Assembly (NCBI GenBank): GCA_947595215.1
Contig: CANQEO010000008.1
Coordinates: forward strand, 1 to 51,039
Source of the DNA: an uncultured Bacilli bacterium
GTDB lineage: Bacteria; Bacillota_I; Bacilli_A; RFN20; CAG-449
Direction: 5' to 3'
DNA length: 51,039 nucleotides
Shown here: positions 37,292-47,257 of the stretch, piece after piece
Layout: the number at the start of each line of letters is the position of its first letter
How positions within the stretch are numbered: the stretch's first letter is position 1
Translations under genes and position numbers: made by a program
The notes under the pieces: model-generated
Database searches by the model: none
The model's input: the letters and a program-made list of their open reading frames with translations, nothing else
Told to the model about the DNA's origin: nothing

Positions 37292-38053
37292 ATGACCTCC
37301 TATTTGCTTATTTCGCTCTTTCATTGTTGCACCTTCTTGAAGATTCATTCCTTTCATAACAGCATTTTTCCCATACTTTTTCTTAATTTCTAAAATTGCT
37401 TTCTGAGATTTCTTTTCTTTTTCATCTTCTTGAATTTCAGATTGAATCTTTGCCTCTTCTAAATCTAGATCACCAAACAAACTTAGTTGCTTATAAATCG
37501 GCTTTGTGGCACTTTCTTTTTCACTTTTAATACTTGTTGCAGTTACATTTATTCGACGCACGTAAAGGCTCTTATTGACAATTTTATCGTATAATTTAAC
37601 AACTGCATCGGTTAAGGCTTTTGAAGAAGAAGTATATCGATCTAAATTAAATGTTCCATGTGCGTGTTTTGGTACTTTTCTACCTAAATAATCAATAGTA
37701 ACCTCGCCTTTATAATGGCTTGAAATATCTTTGTTTATTAAGTTCTCAACATCATAACCAATAGTTAAAACAATTTGATTTGTGACTAATCCTTTATCAC
37801 ATAGATCTAATGCAAGTGCATCAGTCATTTCTTTTACAATAAGTTTTCCTTTTTTAAAATCATAAGGCTCACTTAACACTTGACCAGCACCTAGTGATTT
37901 TCCTGCAGGACGATAATTTTTTATACCTTCTATAGTTGCTGGTTCATATCCCCACGCATGATCAATTAAAATTTCAGCATTTATTCCAAATAGCTGATAT
38001 AACAAATCTTCATCTTTTACAGATTGCAATGCAATATCGCCCATTAATATCAT
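37283..38053 (-). pseudogene. Y-family DNA polymerase (UmuC-like), C-terminal part only
   Basis: LFGINAEILIDHAWGYEPATIEGIK ... KEMTDALALDLCDKGLVTNQIVLTIGYD; N-terminal palm domain absent. Confidence 0.75.
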
Positions 38054-38157
38054 TTCAAAATAATTATACCATTTAAAGATGAAAAAAACATTTGATAAGC
38101 ATTATCAACTTTCAAAAGCACAGGTTATTTTATTATTATAAAAAGCATATTTTAGAT

Positions 38158-38199
38158 AATCATTAAACTCCGATAATGAGTATTATCGGATATAGATTT
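38158..38199 (-). repeat. Dispersed 3' hairpin element, copy 2
   Basis: ATCATTAAACTCCGATAATGAGTATTATCGGATATAGATTTT. Confidence 0.7.
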
Positions 38200-39140
38200 T
38201 ATAAAGATACTAATTTGATTTCAATTCCTAAAGCACCATACATATTTATATTTTCTTGCGTGTAATATTTAAGCATGTCTTTTGGATTTGCTTCTTCATT
38301 CTTCTTATATCCTAAAATGGTTTTATCTTTAAATGCTTCGTATAAATCATCAAAATTTTTGTAATGATGAAGTTTTATTATTTTGGCAGTAATTATTTCT
38401 TTTGTAGATTTATTTGTAAATTCTATAAAATCATTTATTTTGAGTAGTTTCCTTTTTTCATCTTCCAATCTTAATTCAATGGTTTTAATTTTGTTTTTTA
38501 TCATCCTAAATGGTTCATCATTTAGATTCATTTTGTGCACTGCAGGAGGTTCATTTTTTAATATTGCTTGTAATGAACGATTTTTTTCTGCAATAATTCT
38601 AGAATCTAATAATTCTTTGTCATAATCTCTAATTTTTATTTCTGGAATATTACATGATTCTTCTTTACATTTTTTCAAAAAAGCTTCAGCTGACCATTTT
38701 AAAATACAACAAAGTCTTCTGACATTTACTTCATAAGTTGAAATTGTTGCCCCATCAAACTCATGACTTAAAGATGCAGAGTCCCCATAAATATCAAATG
38801 GTTTTTTTGATTCAGTAATAAGAATAAAGTCATCTAATGTAAAGTCTGCATATTCTTTAGCGACATCAGTATCTCCACTATGCAAAAATGCACATCTCAA
38901 TGCATAGCATAATTCTCCGCTCATATAAGGCATCCTTCTTGATTTTTCATCGGGACTTTTTTCATAATCGCCTATATACTCGTTATACCAAAGTTTATAC
39001 CTTACGCCAGTCTTTTTTTCAGGATATAATATCTTGCCACAAATATCAGGGATTGTTAGTGCTAATGCTAATGCTGAAAACAAGCATTCACTATCCAGCG
39101 ATTTATTAATATCTTTTATTATTAATTCTAAACTATTCAA
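38199..39140 (-). CDS. HEPN-like domain fused to ASCH (PUA-like) domain
   Basis: N-terminal YALRCAFLHSGDTD (RX4H); C-terminal MNLNDEPFRMIKNKIKTIELRLEDEKRKLLKINDFIEFTN. TTG start after TAGGAGG likely. Confidence 0.6.
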   Translation of the reverse strand: MNSLELIIKDINKSLDSECLFSALALALTIPDICGKILYPEKKTGVRYKLWYNEYIGDYEKSPDEKSRRMPYMSGELCYALRCAFLHSGDTDVAKEYADFTLDDFILITESKKPFDIYGDSASLSHEFDGATISTYEVNVRRLCCILKWSAEAFLKKCKEESCNIPEIKIRDYDKELLDSRIIAEKNRSLQAILKNEPPAVHKMNLNDEPFRMIKNKIKTIELRLEDEKRKLLKINDFIEFTNKSTKEIITAKIIKLHHYKNFDDLYEAFKDKTILGYKKNEEANPKDMLKYYTQENINMYGALGIEIKLVSL

Positions 39141-39166
39141 AATAAAACCTCCTAAAAACAAATCTT

Positions 39167-41080
39167 TTAAATTAATCTTTGATTATCAAAATAAATACAT
39201 AAATCGTCATTAATTTTAATAACAATCAATATTAAGAGCCTGAGCATAGTGAAATAATTTTCTTTGTTTTGCTCATCAGTATAAACAAATGAAGAACCAT
39301 GCATATAATTATTCCTCAATGCAATTGCATTTGAAAATTTTTCATTATTGAGATAATAACTCAAATAATCTGATTCCTCTTTAGAAAACAATTTAGTAGA
39401 TGGGGTTAACCATTTTTTTGGCATCAACTCAATTTGTTTTTTTTCTTTATCACTTTGATGATAATACGAAACAAATCCATACGAGTACAAATTTTCTAAA
39501 ATTGATGCAACTATTTCATTTTCAAATACTATCTTATCTGTTGATAATATTTTGATAATGTTTTTATCAATCAAATAGTTAAATTTATCTTCATCGTAAT
39601 AATTATAATCGCTTGTCTTTATAGAATTATATTTAAGAAGTTTATAAAGACTATTTGCACTTAAATGTTCATTTGCATAGCACAATCCAGATTGATCATC
39701 AAATAATAAAAACAAAATTTTATTGAGCTCATTATCATCTGTTTTTTCATAATATTTGTTTGTATTTAAACTTGGATAATCAGAAAATTTAACTGCATCA
39801 TTAGTGGCTAAAACTAAGTAATTATTCAGTTTTTTCTCTTCCACATATATTCTATATTGCTTAAGTACTGATTCTATGCAATCTGCAAGATTGATTGACA
39901 TCAAGCGATAATCGTCGATTTTATATAATTTTATATTGAAATTATCAATACCAAATTCGACTTTTAAATAGTCCTTAAAAAACCATTCGATAATGTCTTC
40001 TAATGAAATGTGATTTCTATTTAAAAAATCATAATATAGATAAAACTTACATCTATAAAATAATTGTTCTTGCCAAAATTTATCAGATCCATAACCATTC
40101 TTATGTTTAATTTCTAATATTTTATCAAATGTATTCTCTCTGTTTTCATTGTATAACCCTCTAATTCGAAAGTGATAATCAGTAAAAGAAAAAACATAAA
40201 TAAAATTATTTAAAATGGTGGGATAATCAAAATATTGTTTAAGATGTTTTCCACAAAAAGTTATGAGTCTTTCTCTTGAATTACCTTTAATCAAACATAT
40301 TTCTTCTTGATTATTATCAATCAACACTGTATAAGAAGCAAAAACTTTTGCGTTTTCATCGAATTGTTTTTCAAATTTTTCAATCCACTTTATAATTTCA
40401 ACTCGTGTATGACGCTTAATACTATAACTATCAATGCTATTTTTATGATTTTTTAATAAATAGACATATTCATCAGAACATTCTTCATATAAAAGGTATT
40501 TATTTATCATTAAATCAATATCTACCTCATTCATCTTAGGCAAAAAATATTCTTCTTCTTTTTTTTTATCAAATTCATCTACATAAAATTTTATTCCGTA
40601 ATCTATCACCTGCAAAATATGTTTAAAAGTGCCCGAATTAATTTTAGCTATCTTTTCATCACTCAAAAAATATCCTAGAAGAAAATCATGCGATTGAATT
40701 ATTTTTTCAATAGTCTCTCCATTAAATATTTTTTTATCTGCAAAAAAAAGCATCGCATCTATATAATTCATTATGTCATCGTGATTATTTGAATTAATAG
40801 AATCAATATCGCTTAAAAACTTTATAGGTTTAATAGAGCGAAAATATAATCCCAAACTACTTTTTATAGTCTCAATAACATTTGTTTTATCTTCAATTTT
40901 TCTTTTTGCTTCCCCAATTAATAGATGTTTATCATTATAAAATTTTATAGCTTTCCACATTTCGATAATTTCAATAACAGATGGATTTTCAACATCAAAC
41001 TCACTATCCAAAAAAACAAGTGTTTTTTCAAATAAGTGTATATATACATAATCGAAAATTTTCAATCTACTAATTCTCAT
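39167..41080 (-). CDS. 637-aa protein with C-terminal HEPN-like motif
   Basis: LRNNYMHGSSF (RX4H) near C-terminus; operonic with 38199-39140. Confidence 0.5.
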   Translation of the reverse strand: MRISRLKIFDYVYIHLFEKTLVFLDSEFDVENPSVIEIIEMWKAIKFYNDKHLLIGEAKRKIEDKTNVIETIKSSLGLYFRSIKPIKFLSDIDSINSNNHDDIMNYIDAMLFFADKKIFNGETIEKIIQSHDFLLGYFLSDEKIAKINSGTFKHILQVIDYGIKFYVDEFDKKKEEEYFLPKMNEVDIDLMINKYLLYEECSDEYVYLLKNHKNSIDSYSIKRHTRVEIIKWIEKFEKQFDENAKVFASYTVLIDNNQEEICLIKGNSRERLITFCGKHLKQYFDYPTILNNFIYVFSFTDYHFRIRGLYNENRENTFDKILEIKHKNGYGSDKFWQEQLFYRCKFYLYYDFLNRNHISLEDIIEWFFKDYLKVEFGIDNFNIKLYKIDDYRLMSINLADCIESVLKQYRIYVEEKKLNNYLVLATNDAVKFSDYPSLNTNKYYEKTDDNELNKILFLLFDDQSGLCYANEHLSANSLYKLLKYNSIKTSDYNYYDEDKFNYLIDKNIIKILSTDKIVFENEIVASILENLYSYGFVSYYHQSDKEKKQIELMPKKWLTPSTKLFSKEESDYLSYYLNNEKFSNAIALRNNYMHGSSFVYTDEQNKENYFTMLRLLILIVIKINDDLCIYFDNQRLI

Positions 41081-41247
41081 AATTCTTCCCCCATCTATAC
41101 CTAAATATCGAAAATGATTTTTAAAAATAATTTTCTTAATTATATCATAAAAATTTTTTTAAATAAGAATACAACACCAAATCGTATCTATTCAATTTGA
41201 AACAGCGTCATAAAAATGATATAATTTAGTCATAGAGGTGATTGCAT

Positions 41248-41436
41248 GTGGATTATTCAATAACTTTAAAAAAATTAAGAGAAAAAATGTTTTTAACTCA
41301 AATGGAATTAGCTGAACTTTTAGGTGTATCTTTTGAGACAGTAAATAGATGGGAAAACAACAAATTTTCGCCATCAATGAAGTTAAAAAAAAGAATTACA
41401 GAATTATGTAAAGAAAATGAAATTGATATACAATAG
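41248..41436 (+). CDS. Small XRE-type HTH protein (C-protein-like)
   Basis: LKKLREKMFLTQMELAELLGVSFETVNRWENNKFSPS; upstream of methylase. Confidence 0.7.
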   Translation: MDYSITLKKLREKMFLTQMELAELLGVSFETVNRWENNKFSPSMKLKKRITELCKENEIDIQ

Positions 41437-41444
41437 GAGCTTTT

Positions 41445-42026
41445 ATGAGATATATTGGTAGCAAAGTAAAATTACTGGATGATATTGAATCAGTAATTAC
41501 AGAAAACACAAAAAATGCAAAAATCTTTTGTGATATCTTTTCAGGCACTTCAGCAGTTGCAAAACATTTTAAAAATAGATTCGAAATCATTTCAAATGAT
41601 TTTTTATACTTTTCATATGTTATACAAAGAGCCACTATTAAAAACAACTCAGTTCCCTCTTTTAGTAAATTACATGAGTCATTAAGATGTGATGTTTTTG
41701 ATTATTTAAATTCAATTGATGAAAATGAATCACTTGTTTTTGATGAATCAAAATTTTTAATCCGAAATAATTATAGTTCGTATTGCGAAAGAAATTATTT
41801 ATCAGAACAAAATGCAAGAATTGTAGATAAATGGAGATTAACAATCGATAAGTGGCTAAATGATAACCTTATATCAGAAGATGACTACTATTATTTAGTC
41901 GTTTGCGTTGTTGAAACCATCCCATTTTACTCTAATATTTCAGGAACATATGGTGCATTCTTAAAAACATGGGATAAAAGAGCCCCTAAAAAAATTAACA
42001 TCTTTGATATACACCTGTGTTTCTAG
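41445..42026 (+). pseudogene. D12-class adenine-N6 methyltransferase, 3'-truncated
   Basis: MRYIGSKVKLL, FCDIFSGTSAVAKHF; ends before a DPPY catalytic motif. Confidence 0.75.
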
Positions 42027-42357
42027 ATTCATCATCACTTGTTTTAGTTTCCTCTACTGCAAAAAGAGGTTTATCAGATAAGTCTTGATTAGGTTCACAA
42101 TCCGACACAAAAAATAAAAAATCAAGAAAACTAGATGATCCACTAACTATTTTAATTATAATTTTATCTATGCTAGAAGCCTTTATTCCATATACCTCAT
42201 AATAAAATAAAAATTTATTATCTTTAAAAGCAGGTCTAATTGAAACTTCGTCTTCAATATAGTAATTTCCATTGAAATCATTTTTATAAATATCAAAAAG
42301 TTGCTTAATTACACTTATTTTTGTTTTTTCCTCGGTCAAAATATATATGTTATTCAT
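41995..42357 (-). pseudogene. Probable type II restriction endonuclease fragment, 3'-truncated
   Basis: KPLFAVEETKTSDDESRNTGVYQRC (ExxTK-like core); convergent to methylase. Confidence 0.45.
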
Positions 42358-42436
42358 AATAATTTACTTCACATTTTTGATAAATTATATCACGAAAAAT
42401 GTCATTTCACAATGGAAGGGCACCCAAAAATAGTGA

Positions 42437-42868
42437 CTATAGATACTTTTTATTGGTTTTATACCACAACCATACAATTAAGTTTTTCAACTCATATCCT
42501 CTAGATAATGACACATTATTTTTTTTACAAAATTCACTTATTCTGTAATTCTTTATAAGAACCTCATCAAAAAATAGTCTTTGTTTTCCTTTTAATGAAG
42601 CTTGGAAAGAAAAAAATGTGTGCAAATCTGCATTAATTTCTTTTATTTTTTCTTCAATTTCTAGCATTCTATAAAATGCTTGCATATGTGGATCAATTCC
42701 TGTTCCACCTTGTACTCTTTCCACCTCATAGTTTATTCCACCAACAGACATCCATTTGCATCTCCAAAATTCATATTGTTCCGTTAGTATTTTTAATCGA
42801 TATTGTTTTGCCTTATTTTCTCTAATCCACTTTGAAAAGTTTTCTCGGTATTCAGCCATGTTATTTGT
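42437..42868 (-). CDS. ArpU/DUF1492-like regulator
   Basis: C-terminal KNYRISEFCKKNNVSLSRGYELKNLIVWLW HTH pattern. Confidence 0.4.
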   Translation of the reverse strand, partial: TNNMAEYRENFSKWIRENKAKQYRLKILTEQYEFWRCKWMSVGGINYEVERVQGGTGIDPHMQAFYRMLEIEEKIKEINADLHTFFSFQASLKGKQRLFFDEVLIKNYRISEFCKKNNVSLSRGYELKNLIVWLWYKTNKKYL

Positions 42869-43124
42869 TAACATAATGACTCCAATCAATTGTTAAAAAA
42901 CGTAAAGAAATGTCGAGTTGACTTTTTTCAATGCCATAAAATAAATTTAAGTTGTCTATTGCTTTATCAACAGATTTCTTTTTTTCAAAGATTTCTCTAA
43001 ATAATAAAACTTCTAATGGCTTATTTTGAATTGAAATCAAAAATGCTTCTGTTACACCATTTTTATATTTTTCAAACCAATCCTGCATTAAAGCTAATGT
43101 CGTATTAACAAAATCAAAGTCCAT
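42861..43124 (-). CDS. Hypothetical protein
   Basis: Compact operon ORF. Confidence 0.45.
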   Translation of the reverse strand: MDFDFVNTTLALMQDWFEKYKNGVTEAFLISIQNKPLEVLLFREIFEKKKSVDKAIDNLNLFYGIEKSQLDISLRFLTIDWSHYVNK

Positions 43125-43127
43125 CTG

Positions 43128-44054
43128 TCATTCCTCCACATTTCCAAATTTTCTTTTTATCCATTCTTCAAAAGTTTCATTAGCATGTTTTGCTTCTTCA
43201 TAAAAAAACTTTAACGTGCTAGTAATTGATTTAGAGAAGAAAGCGTATGGATAATCAATTGGTGGATCAGCAGTTGATGAGTACTTGATTAGATAATTTG
43301 TGGCTATACAAACATTTTCAAAATCATAAACACTGCAAAGTTCATCAAATAAAGAATTAAACTTTGGTATGTCTAAACAAAAGTCATCTATATACCCATT
43401 TTCAATTAAAGCTTTAGTCAAATAATGTAATTTTGGCAAACCGTAGAGGTTTGTTTTATCAATTTTATCAGTTTTATCTTTTTTCTTTTTTCTTTTACTT
43501 TTACTTTGTGAATTGTTGTATGCAGAATTTGAATTATTGTATACATTTTCTAAATTATTGTCGACATTATGTTTGCATTGTTCTTCTTGAACTTCATTAT
43601 TGTTAACATTTTCATTACATTCGGATTCTTTTATTTTTATGCGAACTTCTGCCTCATCAATAATATCTAAAATCCAATATGAAGTTGTGTCGACGCCTTT
43701 TCTTCTTTTTGTTGACAGGAGATATTGCTTTTGGATTCCTTTTGATGTAAAAATTCCCTTTTTAGAAAGTTCTTTATCAAATAATTCTACATCGATACAA
43801 GTCTGAATAATTTTTTCAACAAAATCTAAATTAAAAATATCTTTGTCTGCAAAAGTTGTAACTATATCTTCTGCAAGATCCTCAATTGAGGTTTCAATGT
43901 AATATGAATTTTGATAAATCAAAGACAAAATATAAATGTAAATTTGGCTTCCTACAAAATTTGTTCTAATATTCAATTTTCTAATTTTCCGATCAGCAAA
44001 AAAATTCACTTCTAATGGAAAGTAAACCAGCCCTTTTTTATTTAATCTTGCCAT
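43128..44054 (-). CDS. Phage replication protein (DUF4373/Lin1244-like N-terminus)
   Basis: MARLNKKGLVYFPLEVNFFADRKIRKL...; replication module position. Confidence 0.6.
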   Translation of the reverse strand: MARLNKKGLVYFPLEVNFFADRKIRKLNIRTNFVGSQIYIYILSLIYQNSYYIETSIEDLAEDIVTTFADKDIFNLDFVEKIIQTCIDVELFDKELSKKGIFTSKGIQKQYLLSTKRRKGVDTTSYWILDIIDEAEVRIKIKESECNENVNNNEVQEEQCKHNVDNNLENVYNNSNSAYNNSQSKSKRKKKKDKTDKIDKTNLYGLPKLHYLTKALIENGYIDDFCLDIPKFNSLFDELCSVYDFENVCIATNYLIKYSSTADPPIDYPYAFFSKSITSTLKFFYEEAKHANETFEEWIKRKFGNVEE

Positions 44055-44146
44055 TGAATTGCCTCCATTTTTTCCGCCAAAAAAGAAAGTGCATATTATT
44101 TCCACGATTTGCCATATATGGTTTTAAATAATTATTATTAAAGGTA

Positions 44147-44187
44147 TCGTTAGAACTCCAATAACACTGATTATCGGATATAAAATA
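44147..44187 (-). repeat. Dispersed 3' hairpin element, copy 3
   Basis: CGTTAGAACTCCAATAACACTGATTATCGGATATAAAAT. Confidence 0.7.
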
Positions 44188-44211
44188 TTCACTTCTTTTT
44201 CAGCCGTTTTT

Positions 44212-44403
44212 TTATTTTTTGTGTGGTTGAATTTGCTTTTTTTCAATATAGTTGTCAAGTGACTTTTGTGTTACTCGATACCTTCCACCAATTGAAAAAG
44301 CCATCAATTCACCTTTTTTAATTAAGTTTAAAATGGTCTTCCTAGATACTTGCAAAAGTTCTATTAGATCGTTAATTGAATATACTTTTTCATTATCATT
44401 CAT
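44212..44403 (-). CDS. xis: Excisionase-family HTH protein
   Basis: YSINDLIELLQVSRKTILNLIKKGELMAFSIGGRYRVTQKSLDNYI. Confidence 0.75.
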   Translation of the reverse strand: MNDNEKVYSINDLIELLQVSRKTILNLIKKGELMAFSIGGRYRVTQKSLDNYIEKKQIQPHKK

Positions 44404-45130
44404 TCTTTTCGCCTGCCATTCTTATCAATAATTTTTTTATAAAATTGATCCCAGTTTTAAAAACAATTACTGTATACCTTATTTCTTGCTCACCATTTTG
44501 TGATTTAGCATGTGAAACTATTTGAAAATAATTTTTATCAATGTATTCTTGATAAGGCATATCATTTGGTTGTAATACTTTTTTTGCTCTTAAAATATTT
44601 AACAAACGAACTTGATTCATGCCATCGATTTTTAGATATTTTGCAAGTGAAGATAACGGAACGCTCTCTCTTGTTCCATACATGTTTTGATACACTTCTT
44701 CATGCATTAGTTGAACATCCAATTTGTTTTTTAACAATGAAATTTCTATGTCTTTTCTTTCTAAACTTTTAAGCACATCAATAAGCTTCAATGGATCATC
44801 AACTAAGTCATCAATATGATATCCGTTGTAAAGCTTCATCATCGGAATAATGTTTTTTGTCATATAATCAACGATATTTGCAATATCATCTTTTTCAGAC
44901 ATTGCATAAAGTTTATAAAGTGCTTGCTCACTAACAAAGGTTTCATTTTTATCTTCGGCAACTTTTACTAAAAATGTTGTTCCTTTATGTAAGTTAGATT
45001 TAATTTCTTTCATCGTTTCTTTTAGATCTAAAATATTTATTAAATCTTTAAGAGAAAATAAAGGTGTTTCATCTTGAATAACTACTCGTAAATTATTATT
45101 TGAAATCGTGAAATTCTTTAGCTTTTGCAT
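44396..45130 (-). CDS. Phage antirepressor-like (BRO-N/KilA-C type)
   Basis: PLFSLKDLINILDL, FVSEQALYKLYAMS; likely start MQKLKNF. Confidence 0.65.
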   Translation of the reverse strand: MQKLKNFTISNNNLRVVIQDETPLFSLKDLINILDLKETMKEIKSNLHKGTTFLVKVAEDKNETFVSEQALYKLYAMSEKDDIANIVDYMTKNIIPMMKLYNGYHIDDLVDDPLKLIDVLKSLERKDIEISLLKNKLDVQLMHEEVYQNMYGTRESVPLSSLAKYLKIDGMNQVRLLNILRAKKVLQPNDMPYQEYIDKNYFQIVSHAKSQNGEQEIRYTVIVFKTGINFIKKLLIRMAGEKNE

Positions 45131-45143
45131 ATTTTTCCTCCTA

Positions 45144-46076
45144 TTAACGCTTATTTCCAAAAATCAGATCAGAAACCCTTAATTCGGAGTTGTTTTTTTC
45201 TCTTTTAATATGGTGCGAATAAATCATCGTAGTTGAAATGTTGACATGTCTTAACAATTCTTGTGTTTCTTCAAGAGTTCCTCCGAATTCAAGATTCAAT
45301 GTTGCCACGCTATGTCTTAATGAATGAGCTGAATAAACCTTTGAATCTAAATCTATTCTTCTTAACATTTCTTTGACTACCGTTCTAACATCCTTTGTTC
45401 GAATTCGGTGCTCAGGATTCCCAACATTACTTTGATGGTTACCATGAACCATGAAAAGAGGTTTGGCATCGTCATTTCTTGCAATTAAATAATTTTCAAT
45501 TGCTGTATAGACAAACGGAGATATTTTTACATAACGATCTTTGTCATCATGTCCTTTTCCCTGTATATATAAAACTTTTCCTTCATTGATTTCTGTAAGA
45601 TCTTCGGTATTTGCTCTTTCGATTTCTATTGTTCTTAAGCCAGTAGTAAGCAATAAGCAGATAATCGCATAGTTGCGTTTGCCTATTAATGTTTTTTTTG
45701 CTAATTTACTCGCTTTTGAAACAAGCTTTTTTGCTTGTGAAAGTGTGAGTGGCTCTCTTTTAAATGTTTTTACAAGGCTAGGAGCCTTAATTCCAGAAGC
45801 AATATTTGTGCCGAGCCCTTGATCATAAATCCACACATAAAACCCACGAATTGCTGTCAATGCTTGTGCAATACTAGCCGAATGCACTTTTGTTGACAAA
45901 TATTCTTTATAGGCTTTTACATCACTTCTGTCTGGATTGTTTTGCTTTCCAACGCTAACTAGGTAGTCATAAAATTTATCAAGTTGCTTTTTATAAGCAA
46001 GCTTTGATATTGCCTTAATGTCAATGAAATCAATATAGCATTTTATTAAATCTTTCATATCTACACTTTGTTCCAT
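45144..46076 (-). CDS. int: Tyrosine recombinase/integrase
   Basis: LLTTGLRTIEIE, HSLRHSVATLNLEFGG, LLRHVNISTTMIYSH. Confidence 0.92.
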   Translation of the reverse strand: MEQSVDMKDLIKCYIDFIDIKAISKLAYKKQLDKFYDYLVSVGKQNNPDRSDVKAYKEYLSTKVHSASIAQALTAIRGFYVWIYDQGLGTNIASGIKAPSLVKTFKREPLTLSQAKKLVSKASKLAKKTLIGKRNYAIICLLLTTGLRTIEIERANTEDLTEINEGKVLYIQGKGHDDKDRYVKISPFVYTAIENYLIARNDDAKPLFMVHGNHQSNVGNPEHRIRTKDVRTVVKEMLRRIDLDSKVYSAHSLRHSVATLNLEFGGTLEETQELLRHVNISTTMIYSHHIKREKNNSELRVSDLIFGNKR

Positions 46077-46203
46077 TTTTGTCCTATTCCTTTCTTATGT
46101 TTTTTGTTTTAAAAGTTCATAAAGTTGTAGATTTTTTGGTATAATAAAAAAGTAGTGGGTGTCGCAAAAATTCACTACCGCTAGTATTGATTTCTAATCA
46201 TTG

Positions 46204-46461
46204 CTAGCGTTTTTTATTATTACTACATAGTTGTTCATCCTCCTCTTTTCCAAGAAAGGATTTATCCTGAGCAAACCGCTCTAATGGAATATCTAAAACT
46301 TTTGACAATGCTGTTGCTGTAGCCAATGGCAATTTAACTCCCTTTTTTCCGAGTTCCAATTGACCATAATATTGTCTGGTCATGTCGCACATTCGTGCAA
46401 CCTGAGCTTGTGATAGGTTTTTAGATAATCTTGCATTAACCATATACATTCTCATTTTCAC
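46204..46461 (-). CDS. XRE-family regulator
   Basis: KNLSQAQVARMCDMTRQYYGQLELGKKGVKLP. Confidence 0.85.
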   Translation of the reverse strand: MKMRMYMVNARLSKNLSQAQVARMCDMTRQYYGQLELGKKGVKLPLATATALSKVLDIPLERFAQDKSFLGKEEDEQLCSNNKKR

Positions 46462-46693
46462 TCACCTCCCATTCTTTTACTGAAAAAATATCCTCACTAA
46501 TACTAATAGTTATCTTTTTTCAAAATTGATAAATTTTTTTGTATTAGTGAATTTTTAATGGTTGATATTTTCCCCTTTTGTGTTTTAATTATAGAATGTG
46601 TCAGTTTCAAAAACAATATTTTGGCTTGATTTGTAAACCAGTAATTGCTATAATATTGTTGAACTTTTATGAATTTCTTGGAGGAAAATTAAT

Positions 46694-47257
46694 ATGACGA
46701 ATGACATAATAAATTATCAGTCAATTTCTCATAATATTAGAAAAATTCGGTTAACAAAAAATCTATCAATAATTCAAATGGCAAATAAGCTAGGAATAAC
46801 AAGGCAAGCATATGATAAAATTGAACGAGCAAAAACAAAATTAACTTTAGAAAATGCTGTCAAATTATCACAAATTTTTGAGATATCCTTAGATAATCTT
46901 CTCTTGCTTTCTTTTTCTAGTACACCACAACTAAATGAGATAGTATTTTCTTCTTTTAAAGAAAATGAAGATGGATCTATAGTGGAATATAAAGATATCA
47001 AACTAAACAATTTTATAAAATCTATATATGTTTTTGAAAACAAAGAAAGGAAAAAAACCTTTTTTGAATCAACTGTTTCACCATGTTATGGAAATACAAT
47101 GATTTTTTATCATGGTAAAAAAATTGTTTGTTCTAAAATTTATCAGTTTTTAAATAATAGCATTTGTTATATTAAAGAAAATAAAATGGTTAAAGCATCG
47201 TTGGATGATATCCATTTTCTTGCTGTTGAAATTAATATTTTTGATTATTTAAAATAA
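46694..47257 (+). CDS. XRE-family repressor-like protein
   Basis: KNLSIIQMANKLGITRQAYDKIERAKTKLTLENAVKLSQIF. Confidence 0.85.
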   Translation: MTNDIINYQSISHNIRKIRLTKNLSIIQMANKLGITRQAYDKIERAKTKLTLENAVKLSQIFEISLDNLLLLSFSSTPQLNEIVFSSFKENEDGSIVEYKDIKLNNFIKSIYVFENKERKKTFFESTVSPCYGNTMIFYHGKKIVCSKIYQFLNNSICYIKENKMVKASLDDIHFLAVEINIFDYLK

